This document shows, in pieces, positions 41,480-51,414 of a stretch of DNA of 64,000 nt. The first letter of the stretch is position 1. Each line of letters opens with the position of its first letter. The notes under the pieces were generated by a model, which was not told the origin of the DNA, searched no databases, and saw only the letters and a list, made by a program, of their open reading frames with translations. The position numbers and the translations under genes are program-made. Origin of the DNA: Bartonella sp. JB63 (GTDB lineage Bacteria; Pseudomonadota; Alphaproteobacteria; Rhizobiales; Rhizobiaceae); assembly GCF_002022665.1 (NCBI RefSeq), contig NZ_CP019788.1:930001-994000 (forward strand), read 5' to 3'.

Positions 41480-44368
41480 TTAAAACTGATAGCGTATACC
41501 CCCAGAAATACTTGTGCCAGAGAAACCTGCTTTAGTGAGTTTATGTTTATATAATAAATCGCCATGAAACACTATTTCAGAAAGTAATTGGGCATGAATG
41601 CCTAGCCCTGCCTCCACTGTAGAACCAAATGCCCCTAACTGAAAAGCATTTTTAAAATGTACTATCTGTTTATTTTCATAACTATGCGCAAAATGAAATT
41701 TGCTATAAAAAGAAACTATACGCTCCTCTTCAGACCCTGTCATAACTTTAATGAAACGACTACCAACACGTGCAATCCATTGGTTATGATTTCCTAAATC
41801 TATATCAAACCGATCAATATCACGAGCCTTATCAAACATGACAGACTGATAAATAACTTGTATCTGTGGCTCAATAACAAACCCATCATAATTCGTTACT
41901 ATAGCTTGCCCTCCCATTAAAGAAGAACTCAGAAGATCACCCTTTAAAGTCGCTGTTTTCCCTCGAGCCAAAGTCGAAACAATACCTTTAAAGGAACTAA
42001 AAGAAATAAGCCCATTCATATAAAAGCCTGTATCACGCTGTAAGTGAGCATAAAACTTTCCTGACCATTTATCAAATACACTCTTTTGACTTTGTTCAAC
42101 AGCATAAGGCTGAAGAGAGAGCCTACTATAAGTTCCTATAGCTCCTAAAGACAAAGCACTATGCTTACTCTCTAATGTCTTTACAACACCTGCCATCATA
42201 GCATTATAGTCAAGATCAGCATTATAACCATATTCAAAAACAGTCAAATTTGAAGCATAGCGATGATGACCGCCATAACCATGTATAAAAAAGTTTGCCT
42301 CTTCACTGCTACCAGTTTCATTGATCCCATTTCGCCTAGCTTCTAATAGCTCGTATTGATTATTCATATCTACAAAATCTGTATGGAATAAAGCATGAGG
42401 CAAAACCAAATAACTTGGAAGCTGTGGTACAACTGCCAGCACCCTTTTTTTAGGTAAATCTGGTTTCTCCGAACGTTGAGGTTCAAGAGGATCAATATAT
42501 TCAACTTGAAGACGATAATCCCAAAAACCTTTATTAGATTTATTACCTCTATTTCCTTCTTCCCCATTAGTTCCAACCAATCTTTGTCTTGGATCCGCAG
42601 GACCTAAATCAGAACCTGGACCATAAGCATAAAGACGATATTGATAAGGTAAATTATCTAAGGTCATATAATTATTCGACAACTTAAAAGAATCTTGCTC
42701 AGCTGTTCCAGAAACCTGTATAATAGAAATACCTTTGTTATTTCCAACTCGATCCATTTCATCTCCGCCACTTCCTGAAACAGCTAAAACATGAACTGTA
42801 GTCGTACCAGATACATCTCCATCGATTAAAACTCGATCCGTCTTTTGATTAGCAATTTCACCCCCTTGATTTAGATAAGTATTAATATAAAGTTGTGCAT
42901 TACCCTTTGCTGTATAAACAGTACCACTCCCTTTACCAATACGAAGCGTTTGATAAACATTCGATATCGGCTTTTTAAAAATAACACTACTATCTGAAAG
43001 AAGCATAGTAGAAATAGATGAATCTATAGCACTCAAACCATTTAAACGCTGCTGTTGCTGTGCCCTTCTTGTTAAAGTCCATGTCGAACCATTGTTCAAA
43101 TGCAAATCCACTATAGCTCTATTGGTAATTAAAGCACCACCTTCTAGTTTAGAGTGGTCAGCCTCAATCTTTAAAACACCACTATTAGCTTGCAACAAAA
43201 GATCACCAGAAACAGTTGTATTCTCCGATAATTTAAGGCTGAGATCATGATTATTATCAGACTTATCACTATAAATAACCGTACTTTTGGGAACAGTAAA
43301 ATTTGCTTTCTTCAAAGAAACAACTATACTTTTAGAAGGTTCGCTCTTCTTATCTTTATCTAGATGATGTAAATACATGCCATAAAATTGGTCACTATTT
43401 ACTTGAATATTTGTACCATCAATATCAACCTCAATTGGTTTTAAAGCTTCTTCACTTGATTTTACAGTTTCTTTCGGCTCTTCAACATCAAACACCAGAC
43501 CATGTGCATATTCTAGAGTAACATCTCCTTTCTCCATCGTTAAAACACTACCTGGACGTATATGAAAAGCAGTTTGAACAGTAGAAGAAAATACAGCATG
43601 CTGATGGTTAATATCGTCACTTCCTTTAACATTACTAATAGCAATATTGTCTAAAATAATCTCTCCTGTATCTATATAAACTGCATTACCTGACGTAAAA
43701 GTAATATCTCCCTTGCCTTCCTCTCTCCCCATCATAATAGAAGCATTGTCCTTATTTAAAAGACCTACCCCCTTATGACCGACTTTAATGCTGACCCCAT
43801 CTAAACTAATATAAGCCCAATCACCACGAGAATAAACAGCAACCTCACTATCCTCAATTGATCCTGATCCCAGGTATATTAAACTATTGGATTCAGCATT
43901 AAGACCTACTGTTAAATCCTTCAAGGTTCCTTTACCTGAAATAACCGCACCCTCTTGTTCTACCCGCACACCATATATATGCTTAGGTATACGAGTACCT
44001 TCTCGTACTGGACCCGAAATCTTAATACGCTCCAAATCAAGGATAGCACTATTCAACACATATAGTGCAATTTCCCCTTCACTTAGTGTGATTTCTCTTT
44101 CTTGTTCTTGTCTTTGCTTCTGATTTTTTTGTTTATCTTTGTTTTGCCGTGTCACATAATATCGTTTTTCTTTTATAAAGTAGTTTATAATGGGATCTGC
44201 TTTGTCTAGACACTCTTTTACAGTAAAAGTACGATCGTCCAATTGTACGCTACTAGAACATTTTCTAATTTCTGGATGACCAGTATTAGCTAGAAGAAAA
44301 GAAGAGAGAAGAGAAGAGAAGAGAAGAGAAGAGAAGAGAAGATTTGCAGCATATTTAATATTTAACAT
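41480..44368 (-). CDS. Autotransporter with repeat-containing signal peptide (paralogue 2)
   Basis: 962 residues from the ATG at 44368. The signal peptide contains LLFSSLLFSSLLSSFLLA, encoded by (TTCTC)7 on the coding strand, and should be cleaved near LANTG. The passenger is beta-helical and repetitive (KGDITFTSGNAVYIDTGEII; NNGSTWTLTRRAQQQQ), followed by LRIGKGSGTVYTAKGNAQLY as in paralogue 1, then a short linker without proline repeats. The barrel (last 280 residues) ends SGGIRYQF. Barrel and flanking segments are closely similar to paralogue 1. Current repeat number keeps the gene in frame. Surface exposure and host interaction are inferred from the family. Confidence 0.9.
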   Translation of the reverse strand: MLNIKYAANLLFSSLLFSSLLSSFLLANTGHPEIRKCSSSVQLDDRTFTVKECLDKADPIINYFIKEKRYYVTRQNKDKQKNQKQRQEQEREITLSEGEIALYVLNSAILDLERIKISGPVREGTRIPKHIYGVRVEQEGAVISGKGTLKDLTVGLNAESNSLIYLGSGSIEDSEVAVYSRGDWAYISLDGVSIKVGHKGVGLLNKDNASIMMGREEGKGDITFTSGNAVYIDTGEIILDNIAISNVKGSDDINHQHAVFSSTVQTAFHIRPGSVLTMEKGDVTLEYAHGLVFDVEEPKETVKSSEEALKPIEVDIDGTNIQVNSDQFYGMYLHHLDKDKKSEPSKSIVVSLKKANFTVPKSTVIYSDKSDNNHDLSLKLSENTTVSGDLLLQANSGVLKIEADHSKLEGGALITNRAIVDLHLNNGSTWTLTRRAQQQQRLNGLSAIDSSISTMLLSDSSVIFKKPISNVYQTLRIGKGSGTVYTAKGNAQLYINTYLNQGGEIANQKTDRVLIDGDVSGTTTVHVLAVSGSGGDEMDRVGNNKGISIIQVSGTAEQDSFKLSNNYMTLDNLPYQYRLYAYGPGSDLGPADPRQRLVGTNGEEGNRGNKSNKGFWDYRLQVEYIDPLEPQRSEKPDLPKKRVLAVVPQLPSYLVLPHALFHTDFVDMNNQYELLEARRNGINETGSSEEANFFIHGYGGHHRYASNLTVFEYGYNADLDYNAMMAGVVKTLESKHSALSLGAIGTYSRLSLQPYAVEQSQKSVFDKWSGKFYAHLQRDTGFYMNGLISFSSFKGIVSTLARGKTATLKGDLLSSSLMGGQAIVTNYDGFVIEPQIQVIYQSVMFDKARDIDRFDIDLGNHNQWIARVGSRFIKVMTGSEEERIVSFYSKFHFAHSYENKQIVHFKNAFQLGAFGSTVEAGLGIHAQLLSEIVFHGDLLYKHKLTKAGFSGTSISGGIRYQF
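44306..44340 (-). repeat. Pentanucleotide repeat GAGAA x7 in the autotransporter signal peptide
   Basis: Seven perfect tandem copies of GAGAA (plus strand), preceded by imperfect copies. Five bases is not a multiple of three, so gain or loss of a unit shifts the reading frame within the first 25 codons. Confidence 0.95.
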
Positions 44369-44655
44369 GTAACAACTCAATAAAGCTAAAAATATTTAAT
44401 ATCATATTAACACATTATGAACTATATTACATCAATAAATACATTTCAAATTATTATTATAAATAAAGTATCTTTATTACATACCGTATCTCTGTATTAA
44501 CCTTTACCAATTAAAAACACTTAATATCTCTTAACAGAAATATTCTTTAAGGTCGATCTTAAAGAAAGAGTCTCTCAATAACTTTATAGAGCTGAACTAA
44601 AAACATAGAATGCAGTAAATATTGACCAAAAAACAAAAAAAACTAATTTAAATAA
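44369..44655. other. AT-rich upstream region of autotransporter 2
   Basis: About 290 bp, no gene seen; expected to carry the promoter of the autotransporter on the minus strand. Confidence 0.4.
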
Positions 44656-44908
44656 AAAATAACACTTATAATCACGCATTTTATTATTTGTCTTTCATCA
44701 TTAGCAATAGAATCATGGCCCCAACATAATCGTATCTTACCAATAAGTGGATTACGTACACTTTCACGAATACGAGCAACCTCTGCATTAAAAGGGTAAA
44801 GAGCAGCTAATGCTCTACGTTTTTGTTTGGGTACAAATAAAACTGATATTATCGATCACGATCTGTATTACGTAAAATATCAAGACAATAAGGAAGAAAA
44901 TTTGTCAT
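44656..44908 (-). pseudogene. Squalene/phytoene synthase remnant
   Basis: Begins with an ATG at 44908 that overlaps the stop of the Mth938-like gene (ATGA), reads TNFLPYCLDILRNTDRDR then a stop; one frameshift on, LFVPKQKRRALAALYPFNAE continues with VARIRESVRNPLIGKIRL. This matches the N-terminus of Rhizobiales squalene/phytoene synthase-family proteins, normally the next gene after the Mth938-like gene. Only about 80 of about 280 residues remain. Confidence 0.75.
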
Positions 44909-45291
44909 TCTATTGCAAATAATAACGCAGCAACCGCACGATCTTCAGCCAATAGAACATTAAACGTACGTACTGCAGCTCCCGTACTCATTGTATCTGT
45001 TGAAATATGCTTTTCCCATAAAAGAAACCTTAGCTTTTCGGGTAAGCTTAACAATTCGAGTCCAGTACCTATCAATAAAATCTCAATCTTATTTGCTTCT
45101 TCCAAAACACGAGAAATATTATCCTGTGTAGGAATAGGCCCTGCCATGTTGATACCATAAATACCTGACGGTAAACAAATAATAGAACCTTTATGAGACA
45201 TATCTGCGAAACGAAATCCGCCATTCCCATAAGCATCAATAGGTGCACGTCCTGGAAAATGCGCTTTACGAATTTGAATTGCATATGACAT
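44905..45291 (-). CDS. Mth938-like (DUF498/NDUFAF3 family) protein
   Basis: 128 residues from the ATG at 45291 (AAAGGA 8 nt upstream). It has the Mth938 fold sequence: DAYGNGGFRFADMSHKGSII, LPSGIYGIN, and IEILLIGTGLELLSLPEKLR, with STGAAVRTFNVLLAEDRAVA at the end. Homologous to mitochondrial NDUFAF3, a complex I assembly factor; the bacterial role is unproven. In Rhizobiales it usually follows secDF, but here 480 bp of non-coding DNA separates it from yajC. Confidence 0.88.
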   Translation of the reverse strand: MSYAIQIRKAHFPGRAPIDAYGNGGFRFADMSHKGSIICLPSGIYGINMAGPIPTQDNISRVLEEANKIEILLIGTGLELLSLPEKLRFLLWEKHISTDTMSTGAAVRTFNVLLAEDRAVAALLFAIE

Positions 45292-45300
45292 AATAAGCAT

Positions 45301-45773
45301 CCTTTATTTTTGAAAACCCAATTGCATTTTTCTCTCCTAAATCAACATATAAACTAATAATAAAAACTAACGCATAATCGTGAAACTATAACATTTTACC
45401 AAAGATACATAAAATCTTTAATATCAATACCACCAAAATAAACAAAGAGAGCAATATTCTAAGAAATATTGCAAATAATGCTAAAAAGTTTGCAATAAAA
45501 TGCAACGAGCACGTATATTATAAACAGGGGAAATCATCTCAATTTTTTGAGAAAAAACTCGGTGATATACAGCAAGCACATTAAGTAATAAAAATTATAA
45601 ACTGCTGTAATATTTCATCAATTAAATTAGTTTATTTTAAAATAATCTATTTAAAAAAGCAATGCAATTGAATTTATCAATTAGCAAGCCACTCATAAAA
45701 TATAATGGCCCTTATACAAAAAGCCATTATGTATCCGTAAAAATAATGTTTCAAAAGATCATATAAATCACAA
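45301..45773. other. Gap where secDF would be expected
   Basis: AT-rich, no open frame or recognisable SecD/SecF remnant. A hairpin AATGGC/GCCATT (45704-45728) lies 46 bp past the yajC stop and may end that transcript. Confidence 0.5.
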
Positions 45774-46232
45774 CTACGTTTTTGGTTTATTTTTCTTTTG
45801 TATAACTTTTTTTATTTTATTAGTAGACACATTTTTCTTTATTCCAACTTTATCTTTAGAAATTTTGGATTCTTTTATTTTAGTGCCAAGTTTTGATCTT
45901 TCTTCCGATAGTGGTTCACCCTTAACGCGAACATCAGCCAATGTTGAACGAATAACACGAATACGTATACCTTCTCCAATTTCAACTTCTAACTCGCCAC
46001 TCTCATCATATACTTTTGTAACTTTACCGAGAATACCTCCACCCGTTACAACTGTATCTCCACGACGCACAGCATTAAGCATTTCCTGCCTCTTTTTCAT
46101 TTGTGCACGCTGTGGACGAATGATCAAAAAATACATAATTGCAAAAATTAAAATGAAAGGGATAAAGGTAATAAATGATGCTCCATTCGAAGTACCACTT
46201 ATAGCCTGAGCATAAGCGTTAGTAACCAACAT
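45774..46232 (-). CDS. yajC: Preprotein translocase accessory subunit YajC
   Basis: Single-span inner-membrane partner of SecDF. 152 residues: membrane segment FITFIPFILIFAIMYFLIIR at about 20-39 followed by PQRAQMKKRQEMLNAVRRGD, then TVVTGGGILGKVTKV and the KOW-like fold. The C-terminal tail is unusually long and Lys-rich (KKVIQKKNKPKT at the end). ATG at 46232. Confidence 0.95.
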   Translation of the reverse strand: MLVTNAYAQAISGTSNGASFITFIPFILIFAIMYFLIIRPQRAQMKKRQEMLNAVRRGDTVVTGGGILGKVTKVYDESGELEVEIGEGIRIRVIRSTLADVRVKGEPLSEERSKLGTKIKESKISKDKVGIKKNVSTNKIKKVIQKKNKPKT

Positions 46233-46704
46233 TTTTATCTCCTATAGATTAAACTTCAAGTATCTCTCACTTTACTAAAATAAGTTTTTGACTCAGAAGA
46301 AGAAAACTCATCTAGATACTGTAAAACTACATCATACAGTTGCAACTTATTTCAAAGGAAATAAAACTTTAAGAACAAGAAAGCAACGAACAAATATTAA
46401 AAAAATTTTATTTCGTTTTTCTGTATATCATGTAAATATAAAATTTTCTCTAAATTTAAAAAGAAGAATATTTTAGAATTTGTTATTCTAAATACAGAAA
46501 TCATCCCATTTTTTATATACTTTTACTGACTTCCTCGGTTGTTTTTAAATAGCTTTCTTCAAAAAACGTGTACTTTTAATTTGTATTCTCCTTAAACGTT
46601 CTCACCAAACATCAGGGAACATAATATGCGCTCTATTAAAAAAAAAGGGAATTTATATTTTTTATTATCTTAGATAACAAGATCCTTTTATATCCCCTCC
46701 CCCC
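46233..46704. other. Non-coding stretch upstream of yajC
   Basis: Holds the yajC promoter on the minus strand. The plus-strand frame at 46288-46476 has no start signals and looks like chance. Nothing else seen. Confidence 0.45.
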
Positions 46705-46737
46705 AAAAAAAACCCCCGAAAGCAAAAACTTTCAAGG
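46705..46737 (-). terminator. Intrinsic terminator of the candidate small RNA
   Basis: Stem arms 46714-46722 and 46729-46737, 6-nt loop, one G then eight T on the minus strand. Confidence 0.75.
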
Positions 46738-46775
46738 ACTGTAAATTCAAAACTTCATAATGCAAATAGCAATGT
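46705..46775 (-). ncRNA. Candidate 71-nt small RNA
   Basis: A complete transcription unit without a protein. The promoter is -35 TTGACA (46804-46809), 17 bp, -10 TCTAAA (46781-46786), predicting a start near 46775. The RNA ends in a 9-bp stem (CCTTGAAAG with CTTTCGGGG, two G-U pairs) and a T8 tail at 46705-46712. No gene lies upstream on this strand, so the terminator is not simply that of a protein gene. Family unknown. Confidence 0.65.
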
Positions 46776-46780
46776 GGAGT

Positions 46781-46809
46781 TTTAGACACGATTTTTGAAA
46801 TACTGTCAA
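46781..46809 (-). promoter_or_regulatory. Sigma-70 promoter of the candidate small RNA
   Basis: Perfect -35 (TTGACA), optimal 17-bp spacer, -10 TCTAAA on the minus strand. Confidence 0.7.
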
Positions 46810-46826
46810 TAGCAAAATACTACATA

Positions 46827-46856
46827 TTGATACAATCTACATGAATCATCTATAAT
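46827..46856 (+). promoter_or_regulatory. Sigma-70 promoter of the small membrane protein gene
   Basis: TTGATA at 46827-46832, 18-bp spacer, perfect TATAAT at 46851-46856. It points away from the small RNA promoter, 17 bp apart (back to back), and would start transcription about 26 bp before the first ATG of the following gene. Confidence 0.65.
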
Positions 46857-46888
46857 AGTGGTTTGTTAATTGATTATTAATAAAAGGG

Positions 46889-47200
46889 ATGTTGTCTATT
46901 ATGAAATTAGTGTTACTTTCAAAAACAATAACAATAAGTACCCCTTTAGCTTTCGTCATGTGTAGTGTTGGAATATGGGCCACTTCTTCGATTTTTTACA
47001 ATTGCTTTCTCTTCAAACCAGCATTTATTACTCATGCCCTTATCATTTCTTGTATCATCTCTTCTATTGTGATATTTTTAGAATCATGGTTCACAGCTTT
47101 TTTCGTAGTCGGAATATTAAGCTGTGGAGGTAAACTTATGAATCCTGTGTTCAATCAGTTGCTCCTATTGTGGTTCACTGTAGAATTTTTGATGCAATAG
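46889..47200 (+). CDS. Hypothetical small membrane protein
   Basis: 103 residues (99 if the ATG at 46901 is used; AAAAGGG fits the second start better). Three hydrophobic segments (TISTPLAFVMCSVGIWATSS, FITHALIISCIISSIVIFLE, TAFFVVGILSCGG), so probably an inner-membrane protein. No family recognised; could be a fragment of a larger membrane protein. A near-consensus promoter upstream supports expression. Confidence 0.5.
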   Translation: MLSIMKLVLLSKTITISTPLAFVMCSVGIWATSSIFYNCFLFKPAFITHALIISCIISSIVIFLESWFTAFFVVGILSCGGKLMNPVFNQLLLLWFTVEFLMQ

Positions 47201-47806
47201 CTGTTCACACTAAAAATTGATAAGAAAAAAATTATTTATGAAAGATTTCAAGATCTCATAAAGTGGATTTATATTTTTTGCCAATTTTAACGCTTGAATA
47301 GAACATTATCAAGTGGCATTCACTATTCATTTAAAACACTCGTTAAAATCTCTATGAAAGCTATACTACATAACTTTAATTTCAGAATCCATTTTCAGAC
47401 ACTCTGGGACTTTTAAAAGAACGACTATATCAATATACAACTATCATTTCCATTGACAACTATGTCTCCACAAAATTACAAATCCGTAGTATCTTTTTGT
47501 GCTTTTTGGCTTTTTCTATACACAAAATTTAAGAGTAATTAGATCAAAATAGCCTACTCTCTTAACAATCAAGAAATAATAAATGACCCGCTCATCTCAC
47601 CATTAGATGAATGATTACTCTCGGCAAACCTATAATACTTGACAAATGAAATGATATTGCAGCTAGTTACTTGATTTATACAACATCATAAAGTAACGTG
47701 ATCTAATTAATTAATATTCAAGCTCGTCATATAATAACTCAGAAAACATTATTTTATATCCAAAGCAAAAGGATTCAAATGACCTTGTATTACTTCGAAA
47801 ACCAGC
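47201..47806. other. Non-coding stretch
   Basis: About 600 bp downstream of the NlpD-like gene. No open frame with start signals, no repeat or RNA recognised. Confidence 0.5.
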
Positions 47807-49012
47807 TTAGTTTTCTAAATATTCAGCAGGATCGACGGGTAGAGAATTCTTACGTACCTCAAAATAAACACGCGGTGTTTTAGCATCTCCTGAAAAACCC
47901 GATTTTGCAATTTCATCACCCCGTCGAACCTTTTGTCCTCTATTAACAATAAGCTTACTATTATGCCCATAAATAGTAATAATATTGTTTTCGTGCCGAA
48001 TCATGACAACGTTACCAAGCTCTTTCAACCCATCACTTGCATAAATAACAACACCATTTTCTGCAGCTTTTACTGATGATCCTTCTGGCACTGTAATATC
48101 TATTCCCCGATTAATTGTAGTTCCTTTCTTTTGACCAAAGTGACTCAACAAACGCCCTCGCACTGGCCACCTCATTTTAGAAATACCTGTTGATTGTGGA
48201 ATTACAATATTATTTGAATCAGTAATTTGATCTGATGAATCATTTATGGACTTATGTGTTTTTACCTGTGTAGGAGAATTTTTCTCAATTTCTAACGTAT
48301 TGTTTTTTACCGCAGGAGCAGTTTTTATGGGTTCTTTATATACAGATGTAGGAATTTTTTTCTGTTCAACAGAAGATAAATTCTTAGACTGATATGAAGA
48401 TACCTTTTTTGATACATCTAAAGTACTATCTTGAAGATTTGAAGCCATTTTTGTACTTCGATCTGGGATAATCAACGACTGACCAATATAAATAGAATTA
48501 GCGTTTATACCATTAACTAATCTTAGCGCATCAACACTAACGCCCAGTTGTTGTGCAATACTTAATAATGTATCTCCATTTTGCACAATATAAGAGTTCC
48601 GCTTAAAAACAGGCAAAGTATTTACCTGTGAACGAGGAAGAATTCCAAGATTTTGAGGCGGTGTTCCCATAACCCGCCCATCAGAAAAAAACTGCTTGTT
48701 CTTATCAGAATAAAACACTTCCTCTTGTCTTGAAGAATCATTATATGGGGAATTATAATTAATCCCTGAAACACCACTTGATTCTACAGGTGGCAATTCG
48801 CTGCTTTGTATTTCAACATTTTGTGATAACATTCGTGGATTGTCAGTCATAGTCATGAATGTAGTTGACTGAACAGACGTGGTATTATTATAAGAATCAC
48901 TAGAAAAACGTTGTGTATTAGAACTACAACCATTAGTTATTGCTGTTACTACTGAAAGAGTCACTCTCAGAAAATTAAACTTTAAAATGCTATTCAAAAC
49001 CTTTAAATGCAT
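47807..49012 (-). CDS. LysM/M23 (LytM-like) protein, NlpD/DipM type
   Basis: From the ATG at 49012, 401 residues. A hydrophobic N-terminus ends at NGCSS, a possible but weak lipobox. A LysM domain (SYIVQNGDTLLSIAQQLGVS to IYIGQSLIIP) binds peptidoglycan. The C-terminal M23 domain runs from TINRGIDITVPEGSSVKAAE to YFEVRKNSLPVDPAEYLEN. The metal ligands are lost: the first HxxxD is NRGID and the HxH is RVYFE, so it should be catalytically dead and act as an amidase activator, as NlpD, EnvC and DipM do. It follows pcm in the usual Rhizobiales order. Confidence 0.88.
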   Translation of the reverse strand: MHLKVLNSILKFNFLRVTLSVVTAITNGCSSNTQRFSSDSYNNTTSVQSTTFMTMTDNPRMLSQNVEIQSSELPPVESSGVSGINYNSPYNDSSRQEEVFYSDKNKQFFSDGRVMGTPPQNLGILPRSQVNTLPVFKRNSYIVQNGDTLLSIAQQLGVSVDALRLVNGINANSIYIGQSLIIPDRSTKMASNLQDSTLDVSKKVSSYQSKNLSSVEQKKIPTSVYKEPIKTAPAVKNNTLEIEKNSPTQVKTHKSINDSSDQITDSNNIVIPQSTGISKMRWPVRGRLLSHFGQKKGTTINRGIDITVPEGSSVKAAENGVVIYASDGLKELGNVVMIRHENNIITIYGHNSKLIVNRGQKVRRGDEIAKSGFSGDAKTPRVYFEVRKNSLPVDPAEYLEN

Positions 49013-49178
49013 AGTTTTGCTCACTAGCTAATATTTAAATCACTCTATTAAAGCTTCCTAATCTTACCTAAGAGTTAAAATTTAAAAAAATATCCATAAA
49101 TATCCTTATGATAAAATCAAAATGTATTCGTCATTAGGTAGAACAACTAAAACATTTAGCAATATCTTAAATTCACAA

Positions 49179-49838
49179 TTACAAAATTTCTGCAATATTT
49201 TCAATTAAGGGTTGATAACGTACTTGAAACATTTCTGAGCTTTCAAATTGGCTACCAATTTTTGTATAACGCATCACTTTTTGTATCCCTTCATCTGGTC
49301 CAATAGCTTGAATTAGAAGCCCATTTCCTGCTAGTAATTCTAAACATTCTTTTGGTTCATTAGAACGTGATGGCCAAATGAGAATACGATCAAATGATCC
49401 CAAACCGGTAACACCTCGACTTCCATCGATCTGCCGTATAATAATATTTTCAATCCCTAAGTTCTCAAATCTTTGTCGTGCTAAATCAACAAGTGTTTTA
49501 TAACGATCAACCGTCGTCACACGATCACTAAGACAAGCCATAAGGGCAGTGCAAAAACCAGAACCTGTACCAATTTCTAAAACACGATGTTTTTTTTTCA
49601 ACGATAATGCGGAAAGAATCAAAAGCTGCTCCTCTAGACGCTCAATATATTCACCACATTCAATCGGAATAACCTTATTATCATAGGCACTGTTAAGCCA
49701 AGGAGCAGAAACAAACTTCTGACGTGGAACTCTTTCTAATGCCGCAAAAAAGTTTATATCATCAATGCCTTTACTGCGCATTTTTAGTACAAGTCCTGCT
49801 AACTCTTCACGAAATCGTAAAATGCCTTTCTGCTCCAT
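49179..49838 (-). CDS. pcm: Protein-L-isoaspartate O-methyltransferase
   Basis: SAM-dependent repair enzyme for isoaspartyl residues. 219 residues. Conserved PIECGEYIERLEEQLLIL (family motif usually with PQ/ISQP) and SAM motif HRVLEIGTGSGFCTALMA, then VTTVDRYKTLVDLARQRF and FDRILIWPS. In several family motifs it departs from the consensus (IECGEYIE instead of the usual IGxGQTISQP), so activity may differ. Normally surE lies just upstream; here a Bep island does. Confidence 0.85.
   Translation of the reverse strand: MEQKGILRFREELAGLVLKMRSKGIDDINFFAALERVPRQKFVSAPWLNSAYDNKVIPIECGEYIERLEEQLLILSALSLKKKHRVLEIGTGSGFCTALMACLSDRVTTVDRYKTLVDLARQRFENLGIENIIIRQIDGSRGVTGLGSFDRILIWPSRSNEPKECLELLAGNGLLIQAIGPDEGIQKVMRYTKIGSQFESSEMFQVRYQPLIENIAEIL

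Positions 49839-51414
<1,576 letters not shown>

Noticed and set aside
46288..46476. 62-codon plus-strand frame upstream of yajC
   Set aside because: Lys-rich chance frame in AT-rich DNA without ribosome binding site or recognisable features.
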